From Candidatus Pantoea bituminis (GTDB lineage Bacteria; Pseudomonadota; Gammaproteobacteria; Enterobacterales; Enterobacteriaceae): a stretch of DNA of 64,000 nt. A model generated the notes under the pieces. The model saw nothing but the letters and a program-made list of their open reading frames with translations. It was not told the DNA's origin and searched no databases. Each line of letters opens with the position of its first letter. The stretch's first letter is position 1. The stretch covers positions 930,001 to 994,000 of the forward strand of contig NZ_JAGTWO010000004.1 of assembly GCF_018842675.1 (NCBI RefSeq), read 5' to 3'. The position numbers and the translations under genes are program-made. This document shows positions 52,939 to 61,541 of this stretch, piece by piece.

Positions 52939-53054
52939 GGCGATTCAGTCGAACCTGCTACAGGTTCTCATCCTGCACGTTTGAAACCTGTGCAGCAGAA
53001 ACGAAAAAAGCGCCTGAAAGGCGCTTTTCTCTGAATTGGTGGGTCGTGCAGGAT
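52939..53054. repeat. Direct repeat copy B, overlapping the real tRNA-Lys 3' end
   Basis: The same GGCGATTCAGTCGAACCTG start, a 26-base insertion relative to copy A, then the same hairpin and tRNA-Lys end. The two copies are 156-181 bases apart. Confidence 0.7.
53005..53029 (-). terminator. Terminator of the tRNA-Lys/Val operon
   Basis: On the minus strand AAAGCGCC-TTTC-AGGCGCTTTTTT follows tRNA-Lys by 8 bases. A second copy of the hairpin lies further downstream at 52824-52847. Confidence 0.85.
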
Positions 53055-53112
53055 TCGAACCTGCGACCAATTGATTAAAAGTCAACTGCTCTACCAACTG
53101 AGCTAACGACCC
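53037..53112 (-). tRNA. tRNA-Lys (UUU)
   Basis: 76 bases with encoded CCA. The sequence is near-identical to E. coli tRNA-Lys: 5' GGGTCGTTAGCTCAG, anticodon loop CTTTTAA with anticodon TTT, T-loop GGTTCGAATCC, 3' ACGACCCACCA. It is the last gene of the operon; in E. coli (valU-valX-valY-lysV) the order is the same. Confidence 0.97.
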
Positions 53113-53116
53113 GAAG

Positions 53117-53192
53117 TGGTGGGTGATGACGGGTTCGAACCGCCGACCCCCTCCTTGTAAGGGAGATGCTCTACCAACTGAGCTAATCACCC
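53117..53192 (-). tRNA. tRNA-Val (UAC), copy 1
   Basis: 76 bases with CCA: 5' GGGTGATTAGCTCAG, anticodon loop CTTACAA (TAC), T-loop GGTTCGAACCC, 3' TCACCCACCA. The variable region has five G after AGGA as in E. coli, so it is complete. Confidence 0.96.
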
Positions 53193-53233
53193 ACTTCGGT
53201 ACTGCTTAACAAGAGCGTCATCTGACTAAGATA

Positions 53234-53308
53234 TGGTGGGTGATGACGGGTTCGAACCGCCGACCCCTCCTTGTAAGGGAGATGCTCTACCAACTGAGCT
53301 AATCACCC
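53234..53308 (-). tRNA. tRNA-Val (UAC), copy 2, one base short
   Basis: Same sequence as copy 1 but 75 bases: the G run between the anticodon arm and the T arm is four plus one shorter. Either a variable loop of four bases or a base lost in sequencing. Confidence 0.9.
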
Positions 53309-53359
53309 ATATCTTATCTCTTGTTCACTGCGGGCCAACTCTAAACGTTAATTAAAGAG

Positions 53360-53434
53360 TGGTGGGTGATGACGGGTTCGAACCGCCGACCCCTCCTTGT
53401 AAGGGAGATGCTCTACCAACTGAGCTAATCACCC
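53360..53434 (-). tRNA. tRNA-Val (UAC), copy 3, one base short
   Basis: Identical to copy 2 (75 bases, same missing G in the variable region). It is the first tRNA after the promoter at 53452-53479. Confidence 0.9.
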
Positions 53435-53451
53435 CCGCTGTGTGGAGTCGC

Positions 53452-53479
53452 ATTATAGGGATAGTTGATTTTGAGTCAA
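53452..53479 (-). promoter_or_regulatory. Promoter of the tRNA-Val/Lys operon
   Basis: On the minus strand TTGACT, 16 bases, TATAAT, then the GC-rich discriminator GCGACTCC, typical of growth-rate and ppGpp-controlled stable-RNA promoters. It sits 18 bases before the first tRNA-Val. Confidence 0.85.
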
Positions 53480-53705
53480 CGGTTTTTAAAACTTAAATGT
53501 TCGTTCGGTTTAAATTTAAACATCCTGGAGCGCTTTTAGCCAATGTGCTGGTTTTATTAGCAGAAAGGAACCCTTTCATCAGGCCCAGTTAGCTCGCATG
53601 CATTGAGGATTCACCACCAGATGCTAGAATGTGCGCACTGTTTTTCGCGTCTAACCCGTTTTTTGTCATTCAGACAGAGAACCCGCGCATTTAAGGCAAT
53701 ACTCA

Positions 53706-55121
53706 ATGAAAATCAAAACTCGCTTCGCGCCAAGCCCGACCGGCTATTTACATGTGGGCGGCGCTCGTACCGCACTCTATTCCTGGCTTTTTGCTCGTCA
53801 TAACCAAGGCGAGTTTGTTCTGCGTATCGAAGATACCGATCTTGAGCGTTCAACGCCGGAAGCCATCGAAGCTATTATGGATGGTATGAACTGGCTGAGC
53901 CTCGACTGGAATGAAGGCCCCTATTATCAGACCAAACGTTTTGACCGCTACAACGCGGTAATTGATGAAATGCTGGAAGCGGGCACGGCCTATAAATGTT
54001 ACTGCTCGAAAGAGCGTCTGGAAGCGCTGCGTGAAACGCAAATGGCGAACGGTGAAAAACCGCGTTACGACGGCCGCTGCCGCGACAGTCATGATCATCA
54101 CGCTGCGGATGAACCTTGCGTAGTGCGTTTCCGCAATCCACAAGACGGCTCAGTGATCTTTGACGATCAGATTCGTGGACCGATTGAGTTCAGTAATCAG
54201 GAGCTGGACGACCTGATCATTCGTCGTACTGACGGATCACCGACTTATAACTTCTGTGTGGTGGTAGATGATTGGGATATGGGGATCACGCACGTTATTC
54301 GCGGTGAAGATCATATCAACAATACGCCACGCCAAATCAATATTCTGAAAGCGATTGGCGCAGAAGTACCTGTTTATGCGCACGTATCAATGATCCTGGG
54401 CGACGACGGTAAAAAACTGTCAAAACGTCACGGTGCTGTGGGTGTTATGCAATACCGCGATGATGGCTATCTGCCTGAAGCGCTGCTCAACTATCTGGTG
54501 CGCCTGGGATGGTCACATGGCGATCAGGAAATTTTCAGCATTCCAGAGATGAAAGAGCTGTTTACTCTGGATGCTGTTAGCAAATCAGCGAGCGCTTTCA
54601 ATACGGAAAAGCTCCAGTGGCTGAATCACCATTATATTAATACGCTGGCGCCAGAATATGTGGCGACACATCTGCAATGGCATATTGAAGAGCAGAAAAT
54701 TGATACGCGTACCGGCCCTGAACTGGCGAAACTGGTGACGCTGCTGGGTGAGCGTTGCAAGACGCTAAAAGAGATGGCGGCCACTTGCCGTTATTTCTAT
54801 GAAGATTTCGCTGAGTTTGATGCTGATGCTGCCAAAAAACACCTGCGTCCGGTAGCGCGTCAGCCGCTGGAAGTGGTTCGCGATAAACTGGCTGCTATTA
54901 GCGACTGGAATGCTGAGAATGTCCATCAGGCGATTCAGGATGCCGCTGATGAACTGGAAGTAGGTATGGGCAAAGTAGGTATGCCGCTGCGTGTCGCTGT
55001 TACTGGCGTGGGCCAATCACCGGGTCTTGATGTGACCGTAGAAGCGATTGGTCGTAGTCGTAGCGTAGAGCGTATCGAAAAAGCACTGGCCTTTATTCGT
55101 GAGCGCGAGGCACAAGCCTAA
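53706..55121 (+). CDS. gltX: GltX, glutamyl-tRNA synthetase
   Basis: 471 residues, as in E. coli. Class I motifs: the HIGH-type sequence [19 protein letters not shown] (residues about 9-27) and the KMSKS-type KKLSKRHG (about 238). A zinc-binding cluster (CYC...C, residues about 98-138) is present. It charges tRNA-Glu with glutamate. Divergent from the tRNA operon, as in E. coli. Confidence 0.97.
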   Translation: MKIKTRFAPSPTGYLHVGGARTALYSWLFARHNQGEFVLRIEDTDLERSTPEAIEAIMDGMNWLSLDWNEGPYYQTKRFDRYNAVIDEMLEAGTAYKCYCSKERLEALRETQMANGEKPRYDGRCRDSHDHHAADEPCVVRFRNPQDGSVIFDDQIRGPIEFSNQELDDLIIRRTDGSPTYNFCVVVDDWDMGITHVIRGEDHINNTPRQINILKAIGAEVPVYAHVSMILGDDGKKLSKRHGAVGVMQYRDDGYLPEALLNYLVRLGWSHGDQEIFSIPEMKELFTLDAVSKSASAFNTEKLQWLNHHYINTLAPEYVATHLQWHIEEQKIDTRTGPELAKLVTLLGERCKTLKEMAATCRYFYEDFAEFDADAAKKHLRPVARQPLEVVRDKLAAISDWNAENVHQAIQDAADELEVGMGKVGMPLRVAVTGVGQSPGLDVTVEAIGRSRSVERIEKALAFIREREAQA

Positions 55122-55127
55122 AAATAA

Positions 55128-55154
55128 AGCCGGAAGCATCATGCTTCCGGCTTC
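55128..55154. terminator. Terminator between gltX and yfeC
   Basis: AAGCCGGAAGCAT and ATGCTTCCGGCTT form a perfect 13-bp stem with one loop base; convergent, serving both genes. Confidence 0.85.
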
Positions 55155-55156
55155 TT

Positions 55157-55510
55157 TCACTCTTCGCTAATTCCAAGACGCTGCAAAACGCCTTTTATTC
55201 CTTCCCGCAAAATCAATGCAGCTAACATATCTTGTTCAATTGACGTCATTTGCTGGACAGAACTTATTAATAACGCAGGTAATGAATTAGGTTGAGCACC
55301 ATAAATGGCGGCGGGCTCATTCAGGTTACGTGTTGACTGGATAAAGCTTTTAACGCGTTCATCAATATGAATCAATCGCGCCTTACCGCCTTGTACACCC
55401 GGCTTTGGTGTAGTGGTCCAGTTCTCACGCTTGATCCATTTATTCACCGTCTGCCGACTGTAACCCGTTTCAACTGCAAGCTCTTCGGGGGTTAGCCATT
55501 CCTTTTTCAC
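55157..55510 (-). CDS. yfeC: YfeC-like HTH protein (DUF1323)
   Basis: 117 residues from GTG at 55510, preceded by AGGGACA; the open frame extends 23 codons further to an ATG but with no family match. N-terminal MerR-like or Cro-like helix-turn-helix (LTPEELAVETGYSRQTVNKWI), then PKPGVQGGKARLIHIDERV, shared by E. coli YfeC and YfeD. Only one of the two E. coli paralogues is here; the C-terminus (QQMTSIEQDMLAALILREGI) is more like YfeD. Likely a DNA-binding protein; target unknown. Confidence 0.8.
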   Translation of the reverse strand: MKKEWLTPEELAVETGYSRQTVNKWIKRENWTTTPKPGVQGGKARLIHIDERVKSFIQSTRNLNEPAAIYGAQPNSLPALLISSVQQMTSIEQDMLAALILREGIKGVLQRLGISEE

Positions 55511-55620
55511 GATGCTGTCCCTGTTCAATACATTAGCTCTACATATTACAGCAAATCGTAACGTGTGAAAGTAACTCAAGAGGAAATTGCCTTTTGCCTG
55601 TCGACAAAAGGCAGGAATAT

Positions 55621-56409
55621 TTATTGAGCAGCGCTGGCTTGCTCGCTAGCAGGGCGGAAAGCAAGGAAATAAGTGAGGCCAACGAAAATTGCACCCCCTA
55701 CGCCATTACCCAAAAACACGGCAATAAAGTTAGGGAAATATTCAGCCCAGCTCATCTGTCCTGCAAAGATAGCCGCAGGAATGATAAACATGTTGGCGAC
55801 AACGTGTTGGAAACCGATGGCGACAAATGCCATGACCGGAAACCACATGCCAAAGATTTTGCCCACAACATCTTTGCTGGCAAAAGCCAACCAGACAGCA
55901 AGACACACCAGCCAGTTACAACCGATACCAGAAATAAAGGCGTGCAGAAAATCAGCATTGGCCTTCGCTGTGGCGATGGCGACGGTTTTCTTTAAATAGT
56001 CGCCCTCAGTCATGCCAAGCATGTGACCAAAGAACCAGGCAACCGCAACGCTGCCAAGGAAATTGGCCAGCGTCACCCACAACCAGTTACGCAGTACGCT
56101 GGCTAAGCTAATACGGCGAGCGAACCACGCCATTGGCAGCAGCATCATGTTGCCGGTTAACAGTTCTCCGCCCGCCAACACCGTCAGAATCAATCCTACC
56201 GGGAAGACGGCTGCGCCTAAAAAGCCGCCGAACGAACCCCAATCTGCGGGTAAAGAGTTAATAACATGCAGATCAAGTAGAAAACCGGTGGCGATGAAGG
56301 CCCCAGCCATGAAACCTAAAAGCATTAAGGTACTGAAGGATGCACGGCTTTTAACCACGCCGGCTTGAATCGCCAGTTGAGCGATCTCTTTTGGTGTATG
56401 CAGCGACAT
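55621..56409 (-). CDS. Formate/nitrite transporter-family (FNT) channel
   Basis: 262 residues, six membrane helices, FNT family (FocA/NirC/AsrD). Typical segments are GGELLTGNMM (helix 2 break), GCNWLVCLAVWLAF and GFQHVVANMFIIPAAI. The central pore His is present (GFQH); FocA and NirC have Glu before it (GFEH), here Gln. FNT members are pentameric channels for formate, nitrite or hydrosulfide; which one is not decided. No pfl, nir or asr gene is adjacent. E. coli has none of its FNT genes at this place. Confidence 0.85.
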   Translation of the reverse strand: MSLHTPKEIAQLAIQAGVVKSRASFSTLMLLGFMAGAFIATGFLLDLHVINSLPADWGSFGGFLGAAVFPVGLILTVLAGGELLTGNMMLLPMAWFARRISLASVLRNWLWVTLANFLGSVAVAWFFGHMLGMTEGDYLKKTVAIATAKANADFLHAFISGIGCNWLVCLAVWLAFASKDVVGKIFGMWFPVMAFVAIGFQHVVANMFIIPAAIFAGQMSWAEYFPNFIAVFLGNGVGGAIFVGLTYFLAFRPASEQASAAQ

Positions 56410-56716
56410 ATTATCTCAATCGTTTTTTGAATAGTGGAGCGTCAAACGCCTGGTAGAAGCGCGGTGCACAGGAAGATTTCCCCGCAGCCGCTTAATTAGC
56501 ACGCTAAGTTTCACATGTCATTTCGGTGAAAACAAGAAAATTCCCATAACATATTTAACGGCTATTTAACTTGAGGTAGCTGGAATATTCTGTCTTTATT
56601 TGCAGTTATGTAAGCAGAAAATTGAGTGGAGTGAGGCGCTTACTGCAGCGGTAGCGCGCCATTGCGGGATGATTGCCGCCTTTTTCAGCGATCGAACACA
56701 GAAAGTGATTTTGCCG
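56410..56716. other. Intergenic region before the tRNA-Ala operon
   Basis: About 310 bases with no convincing gene. The left part holds the leftward promoter of the FNT gene, which I could not assign precisely. The long frame at 56600-57145 runs through both tRNAs and is not real. Confidence 0.4.
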
Positions 56717-56744
56717 TTGACACTCCGAAGGGGTTTCATATTAT
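56717..56744 (+). promoter_or_regulatory. Promoter of the tRNA-Ala operon
   Basis: TTGACA, 16 bases, TATTAT, then GC-rich GCCGTCCGTCGC; a strong stringent-type stable-RNA promoter 37 bases before the first tRNA-Ala. Confidence 0.85.
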
Positions 56745-56780
56745 GCCGTCCGTCGCTTCACGCGACAGTTTTTACGGCTC

Positions 56781-56856
<76 letters not shown>

Positions 56857-56902
56857 AACTTCTTCCCAAGAGTTTGGCGCGGTAAAAACGATGTTCAGAT
56901 GT

Positions 56903-56978
<76 letters not shown>

Positions 56979-57079
56979 AACATTTAAGCCCTGATTTCTC
57001 AGGCATTTCAAAAAATATCTTTAAAAAAGGCGACATTGCTGCCGCCCCTGTTGTGATATCTCTTTTTTGCGCCATATCG

Positions 57080-58693
57080 TTACGCTGGCACACCTTCCTG
57101 CTGAACTTTCAATACGCGGAATCCGTGTGTTCCATCACGATCTAACTGCGCAACCAAACCATATTCCCAGTCTAAATAAGCCTGCATGACGGCGGGTTCG
57201 ATATCGGTGCCTTCATAAGGACGACGATAGCGATCAATTGCCGGTGATAACAGGTTTTGCTCACCCGTTTCGGTAGGTAAATTGGCGTTGCGCCATGCCG
57301 CGTTTCCGCCTTCCAGTACATAAACAGGTTTACCGGTGAGCGCTGCGACGTGATCTACTGCGTATCCTGCTAGCAGGCTACTGCCGCAGGTTAAAACATA
57401 ACGATCAGCAGCGGGCAGTGCGCTGTTTCCCTGTTGCTGAAGCGTCGAGCGAAGCAACCAGGCGGCGCCAGGAATATGGCTTTTCACGTGATTAGCGCGG
57501 GTAGTGAAATCCAGTACCTGCGTATTGTTCTGCGCTAACCATTCGGAAAGCTGCGTAGGCGAGATAAATTCTGCCGCTGGTGCGGATGGAACCTGGGGTT
57601 GCCAGCCGCCTTGTTGGCTAAAGTCTTGTGCGGTTAATCCATCCAGCACGGCCACTTGCCAGCCCAGTTGCGCTAGCCACGATGCCGTCATATTGGCGCG
57701 AACACCTTCATCATCAAGCAGAACAATCCGCGCGCCCCGTACGCTAGCGTAATGATCGGTCTCCTGAATTAGCTGCCCACCAGGCACTGAACGACTGCCG
57801 GGCAGGTGACCAGCAGAAAACTCCTCGCCATCACGCACGTCAAACAGATAGGTGGTTGCCTCCTGCTGCCAGCGCGCCAGCGCGGATTTATCAAGACGTA
57901 AAACGCCTGCCTGATCGGCTACTCGTCGCGCCTGAGCTGCTGCTTGACGTTGCGCAGTATCGCTGGTGGCGCCATAACGTCGTGTTTGAGCGTGATCCAA
58001 CGATAATCCTGCAAGCTTCCAGCCAATGGTGCCATTACGTAACGCAAATACCGGATTACGAATCCCGGCATTCACCAGTGATTGCGTTCCAATAATGCTG
58101 CGCGTTCGGCCAGCGCAATTCACAATCACCGTGGTAGCGGGTGAAGGGGCTAAATCTCGCACGCGCAGCACTAATTCCCCGCCCGGCACGCTTACACCGT
58201 CTGGAATACTCATGGTGTGATATTCGTCATAGCGGCGAGCATCCAGCACCACCACATCAGCCTTTTCGCGCAGCAGCGCATTGACATCTTCAGCCGCCAG
58301 CGAAGGCGTCTGGTTGTGATGCTCAACTAACTCACCAAACGCTTTACTCGGTGAATTGACATCAATAAACAGCTCGCCACCAGCAGCTTCCCAGCCGTCA
58401 AGATCGTCTTTTAGCAACGTAATATTGCTGTAGCCCCAACGTGTGACACGTTCTGCCGCCGCCTGGGCTAAGCCTTCGCCATTGTCATAAAGTGTGATGG
58501 CTGTATCACGACGAGGGATCCGATCGAGCCATTCCAGTTCCAGTTTGGATAGCGGCAGATTGACGGCAAACAGTGGATGACCTGTGGCATAAAGCGCTTC
58601 ATCACGCACATCGACTAACGCAATTTCCTGCTGTTGGCGCAGTGCCTGGATAATGTCTGCGGCATCGCGCAGGGGAAAAGTCTGTTCAGCCAT
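57080..58693 (-). CDS. Four-domain rhodanese-like sulfurtransferase
   Basis: 537 residues from the ATG at 58693, which overlaps the CDO stop by 8 bases. Four rhodanese domains in tandem: domain 1 (about 10-110) has VDVRDEALYATGHP but an Asp (D70) where the active Cys belongs; domain 2 (about 132-232) has C193 in VNCAGRTRS; domain 3 (about 265-365) has FDVRDGEEFSAGHLPG but DDEG and no Cys; domain 4 (about 378-480) has C436 in LTCGSSLLAGY. Thus two active and two degenerate domains alternate. No signal peptide. It probably moves sulfane sulfur derived from cysteine or sulfonates; the true acceptor is unknown. The tail beyond 480 is unrelated to rhodanese. Confidence 0.85.
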   Translation of the reverse strand: MAEQTFPLRDAADIIQALRQQQEIALVDVRDEALYATGHPLFAVNLPLSKLELEWLDRIPRRDTAITLYDNGEGLAQAAAERVTRWGYSNITLLKDDLDGWEAAGGELFIDVNSPSKAFGELVEHHNQTPSLAAEDVNALLREKADVVVLDARRYDEYHTMSIPDGVSVPGGELVLRVRDLAPSPATTVIVNCAGRTRSIIGTQSLVNAGIRNPVFALRNGTIGWKLAGLSLDHAQTRRYGATSDTAQRQAAAQARRVADQAGVLRLDKSALARWQQEATTYLFDVRDGEEFSAGHLPGSRSVPGGQLIQETDHYASVRGARIVLLDDEGVRANMTASWLAQLGWQVAVLDGLTAQDFSQQGGWQPQVPSAPAAEFISPTQLSEWLAQNNTQVLDFTTRANHVKSHIPGAAWLLRSTLQQQGNSALPAADRYVLTCGSSLLAGYAVDHVAALTGKPVYVLEGGNAAWRNANLPTETGEQNLLSPAIDRYRRPYEGTDIEPAVMQAYLDWEYGLVAQLDRDGTHGFRVLKVQQEGVPA

Positions 58694-59276
58694 GTGAAAG
58701 GTCCCAAATATTAGGTAAGTAACGGTTGCTGTAGCCGGAGATAAACGTTTTTTCGCTGCCATCTTCGCGATAGACCGCTCGCTTCACGGCACCAATGTTT
58801 GCGCCATAAACGTGAATGCTGATAGAAACGCGATCGTCGAATGCATTGCTCACGCGATGAATGTCACCCACGCGAGGTGATACGGCTTCAACCTGGCCTG
58901 GTTCAAGTCTCACCGGTACGCCTTCTTCCGCCAAACCATGCGGCGTAAGGCAAAAGGATTGTGAAACTTCTGCGCCACGCAGCATGCCAATCAAGCCCCA
59001 AACGCGATGATCGTGAATCGGCGTTTGCTGGCCTGGCCCCCAGACAAAGCTCACTACTGAAAATCGCTGCTGCGCATCTGCATGCAGCAAATATTGCTGA
59101 TAATGTTCAGAATGGGGTTGAGTAAAGGTTTCATCCAGCCAGTCATCCTGTTGCAGCAGCGGACGCAACAGCTCGCTGCCTTTTTCCAGAATTTCTGCCT
59201 CCTGCGGCTGGCTATCCAGCAGGGCAGCAAGCTGTGCGACAAAGTCGCGTAAGCGGTGATGTTGTAATTCACTCAC
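58686..59276 (-). CDS. Cysteine dioxygenase (type I, cupin)
   Basis: 196 residues. The cupin core shows the iron ligands His-X-His in PIHDHRVWG (about 94-102) and a third His in GDIHRVSNAFDD. Known reaction: L-cysteine plus O2 gives cysteine sulfinate. CDO is uncommon in enterobacteria; related family members can act on 3-mercaptopropionate, so substrate is not certain. It begins inside the ssuA-like stop (ATGA overlap) and ends within the rhodanese start, so all three are translationally coupled. Confidence 0.82.
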   Translation of the reverse strand: MSELQHHRLRDFVAQLAALLDSQPQEAEILEKGSELLRPLLQQDDWLDETFTQPHSEHYQQYLLHADAQQRFSVVSFVWGPGQQTPIHDHRVWGLIGMLRGAEVSQSFCLTPHGLAEEGVPVRLEPGQVEAVSPRVGDIHRVSNAFDDRVSISIHVYGANIGAVKRAVYREDGSEKTFISGYSNRYLPNIWDLSHG

Positions 59277-60253
59277 GATTTGTCTCCTGCAGCGTGTTTG
59301 GCAATTTGATTGGCTCCCGCTGACAGGCTGAAGTCAAACGCATCGCTGACATTAACCACGTGTGGCAACACGTCGTAGCGATGGAAGAAATCAGCAGATT
59401 TTTGCAGCGTAGGAATGAGTGATTGATCAAAAACCAGCGGTCGAATGCGCGCATCGGCAATCCAACTCTGCGTGATGCGGGTCGGCATATTCAAGGTTTT
59501 GCCCAGCACAATGGCAAACTGTTGCGGATGCTTTTCTGCCCAGACCTGCGCTTTCGCCAGGCGTGTGAGTAAGTCCGCAATCGCCTGGCGTTTTTCAGGA
59601 TTGCTCAGCGCCTCTTTGCGCGCCAGCGCATAGGAATAGCCAGACATCACGCCTTTACCGCCGCCATTGGGTACGCGAACGGTGCCATCAACCTGGGTTG
59701 AAGTGGCAATATAGGGCTCCCAAGGCGCCCATGCCGAAACTGCACCGGAGGTCAGCGCGGCACGACCGTCAACCGGGCTCAAAAAGCGCAGCGTAACGTC
59801 CGAAGGTTTAAGTCCGGCGCGCTCCAGCAAACCAAGGATCAAGTAGTGCCCCCATCCGCCACGGTTTACCGCAATCTGCTTGCCTTTGAGATCCTGCAAG
59901 CTTTTGATACCCGCATCAGGACGGGTCAGCAGCGCAATGCTGTCGGGATTATTCTGCCAGGCGCCGACCGCTTTTACCGGCGCGCCCGCAGCATAAACAA
60001 ACAAAAACGGTAAATCGCCGGTAAAGCCAACATCCAGTGCGCCAGCATTCAGCGCTTCCTGCACCGGCGCCCCAGAATCAAAGGCGGTGAGTTTCAATTC
60101 ATAAGGAAGATTATCCAGCTCGCCAGAGGCTTTAAGCGCGGCGAAGCGATCGCCTTTTACATCGCCTAAGCGTAATGCCACTTTTTCCGCTGCAAACAGG
60201 GGATTCAGACTCAGTGCCAGCGTTAAACCAGCAAAAAGGGTCGCCCGTCGCAT
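59273..60253 (-). CDS. SsuA-like periplasmic sulfonate-binding protein
   Basis: 326 residues with a Sec signal (MRRATLFAGLTLALSLNPLFA, cleavage after residue 21) and the NMT1/SsuA fold: GDVKGDRFAALKASG, GALDVGFTGDLPFLFVYAAG, GKQIAVNRGGWGHYLILGLL. Known relatives bind aliphatic sulfonates or taurine. No permease or ATPase gene is in the window, so it must use a distant SsuBC-type transporter or one beyond the edge. Coupled to the SsuD-like gene by a one-base stop/start overlap. Confidence 0.82.
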   Translation of the reverse strand: MRRATLFAGLTLALSLNPLFAAEKVALRLGDVKGDRFAALKASGELDNLPYELKLTAFDSGAPVQEALNAGALDVGFTGDLPFLFVYAAGAPVKAVGAWQNNPDSIALLTRPDAGIKSLQDLKGKQIAVNRGGWGHYLILGLLERAGLKPSDVTLRFLSPVDGRAALTSGAVSAWAPWEPYIATSTQVDGTVRVPNGGGKGVMSGYSYALARKEALSNPEKRQAIADLLTRLAKAQVWAEKHPQQFAIVLGKTLNMPTRITQSWIADARIRPLVFDQSLIPTLQKSADFFHRYDVLPHVVNVSDAFDFSLSAGANQIAKHAAGDKS

Positions 60254-61338
60254 CAGGCGCTCCTTCTTTCGCTGCCCAACGCGGCAACTTTTTCGCGGGT
60301 TAGCGGAATCAGTTCACGACCATATTCCAATGCGTCATTCAGCGGATCGAAGCCGCGAATTAAGACGCTGTCGATGCCAAGGCGATAGTAATCCAGCAAA
60401 GCATCGGAAACCTGATCTGGCGTGCCGACCAGCGCCGTGGAGTTGTAGCCACCGCTTACCAGTTTTGCGATGCCGGTCCACAACACTTTATCGTGACGAT
60501 CGCCCTGATTAGCGGCATTCAGCAAACGCTGTGCGCCAACGCTTTGTGGTTTCGGCAAGCCAAAGGTATAGCCGCTTTCTGCCAGCTGCAGACGCGCGGT
60601 TTCATGGATATGTTCGGCGCGCTCCCAGGCTTCTTTTTCCGTGCTGCCCAGTATCGGTCGAAACGAGATGTTAAATTTAATCTCGCGATGATGTTTTGCA
60701 GCAGCAGCGCGCACGCTGCGAACCGTTTCGGCTGCACCCGCCAGCGGTTCGCCCCATAAAGCAAAGACGTCTGCATGGCGTGAAGCGACATCAATCGCTT
60801 CATCAGAGGACCCACCAAAGTAAACCGGAAGATGATTCTGCACCGGTTTGATGGCTGAAAACGCCTTTTCAGCCTGATAGAAATGGCCGTCGTGATCGTA
60901 AGCTTCACCAGATGTCAGGCTCTGTTTCAGGACACTGAGAAATTCGTCAGTGCGTGCATAGCGTTCGGCTTTGTTGAGGTAATCACCGTCACGACGCTGT
61001 TCACTGTCGCTGCCACCGCTAATGATATGCACCGCCAGTCGTCCATCAGTCAGATGATCAAGCGTTGCCAACTTGCGTGCTGCCAGCGTGGGCGAGACAA
61101 AGCCGGGGCGATGCGCGAGCAAAAATTTAATGCGTGACGTATTAGCTGCCGCATGAGCGGTGACGAGGAAACCATCGGGTTGATCAGACCAATATCCAAC
61201 CAGGATACGATCGAATCCAGCCTGCTCATGAGCGCGGGCAAAATCGGCGATATAGTTTTTATCGAACAGCGGTCCGCTGGCAGGAATGATTTCGGAAGCC
61301 AGGCGATGGCCAATCATACCGAGAAACTGAATGCTCAT
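60253..61338 (-). CDS. LLM-class FMNH2-dependent monooxygenase (SsuD-like)
   Basis: 361 residues from the ATG at 61338, with AGGAG just upstream; a longer frame from 61413 lacks this. The luciferase-like barrel shows SDQPDGFLVTAHAAANTSRI, AHRPGFVSPTLAARKLATLD (SsuD-like), IISGGSDSEQRRDGD and PVYFGGSSDEAIDVAS. Known relatives cleave alkanesulfonates to sulfite and aldehydes with FMNH2 from SsuE; no ssuE is near. First gene of the four-gene operon. Confidence 0.85.
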   Translation of the reverse strand: MSIQFLGMIGHRLASEIIPASGPLFDKNYIADFARAHEQAGFDRILVGYWSDQPDGFLVTAHAAANTSRIKFLLAHRPGFVSPTLAARKLATLDHLTDGRLAVHIISGGSDSEQRRDGDYLNKAERYARTDEFLSVLKQSLTSGEAYDHDGHFYQAEKAFSAIKPVQNHLPVYFGGSSDEAIDVASRHADVFALWGEPLAGAAETVRSVRAAAAKHHREIKFNISFRPILGSTEKEAWERAEHIHETARLQLAESGYTFGLPKPQSVGAQRLLNAANQGDRHDKVLWTGIAKLVSGGYNSTALVGTPDQVSDALLDYYRLGIDSVLIRGFDPLNDALEYGRELIPLTREKVAALGSERRSA

Positions 61339-61498
61339 TTTTTCTCCTGATGTTAAGTCATGAAGAAAAATTACGGGCTGAGCGGCACAGGATGGAAATT
61401 CGTTATTGTGCAAAGGATTTGCGTTATCTGGCGAAAGGCGGCGTGCGGCGGCGGGAGAACGTTTACAGCGGTTATAACCGATGGGAATAACTCAGAAG

Positions 61499-61523
61499 AA
61501 AGGGCGAGTCAGGCTCGCCCTTT
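61499..61523 (-). terminator. nupC terminator
   Basis: AAAGGGCGAG and CTCGCCCTTT with a 5-base loop; TTTCTT follows on the minus strand. Confidence 0.8.
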
Positions 61524-61541
61524 GTCTTTATGAATCGAATT

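Larger units (their letters stand above)
52690..53036. other. Repeat-bearing region between the FlxA-like gene and tRNA-Lys
   Basis: No gene. It contains two related units (52783-52873 and 52939-53054), each with a terminator hairpin and the 3' end of tRNA-Lys, separated by a GC-rich stretch with several small palindromes. Confidence 0.6.
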
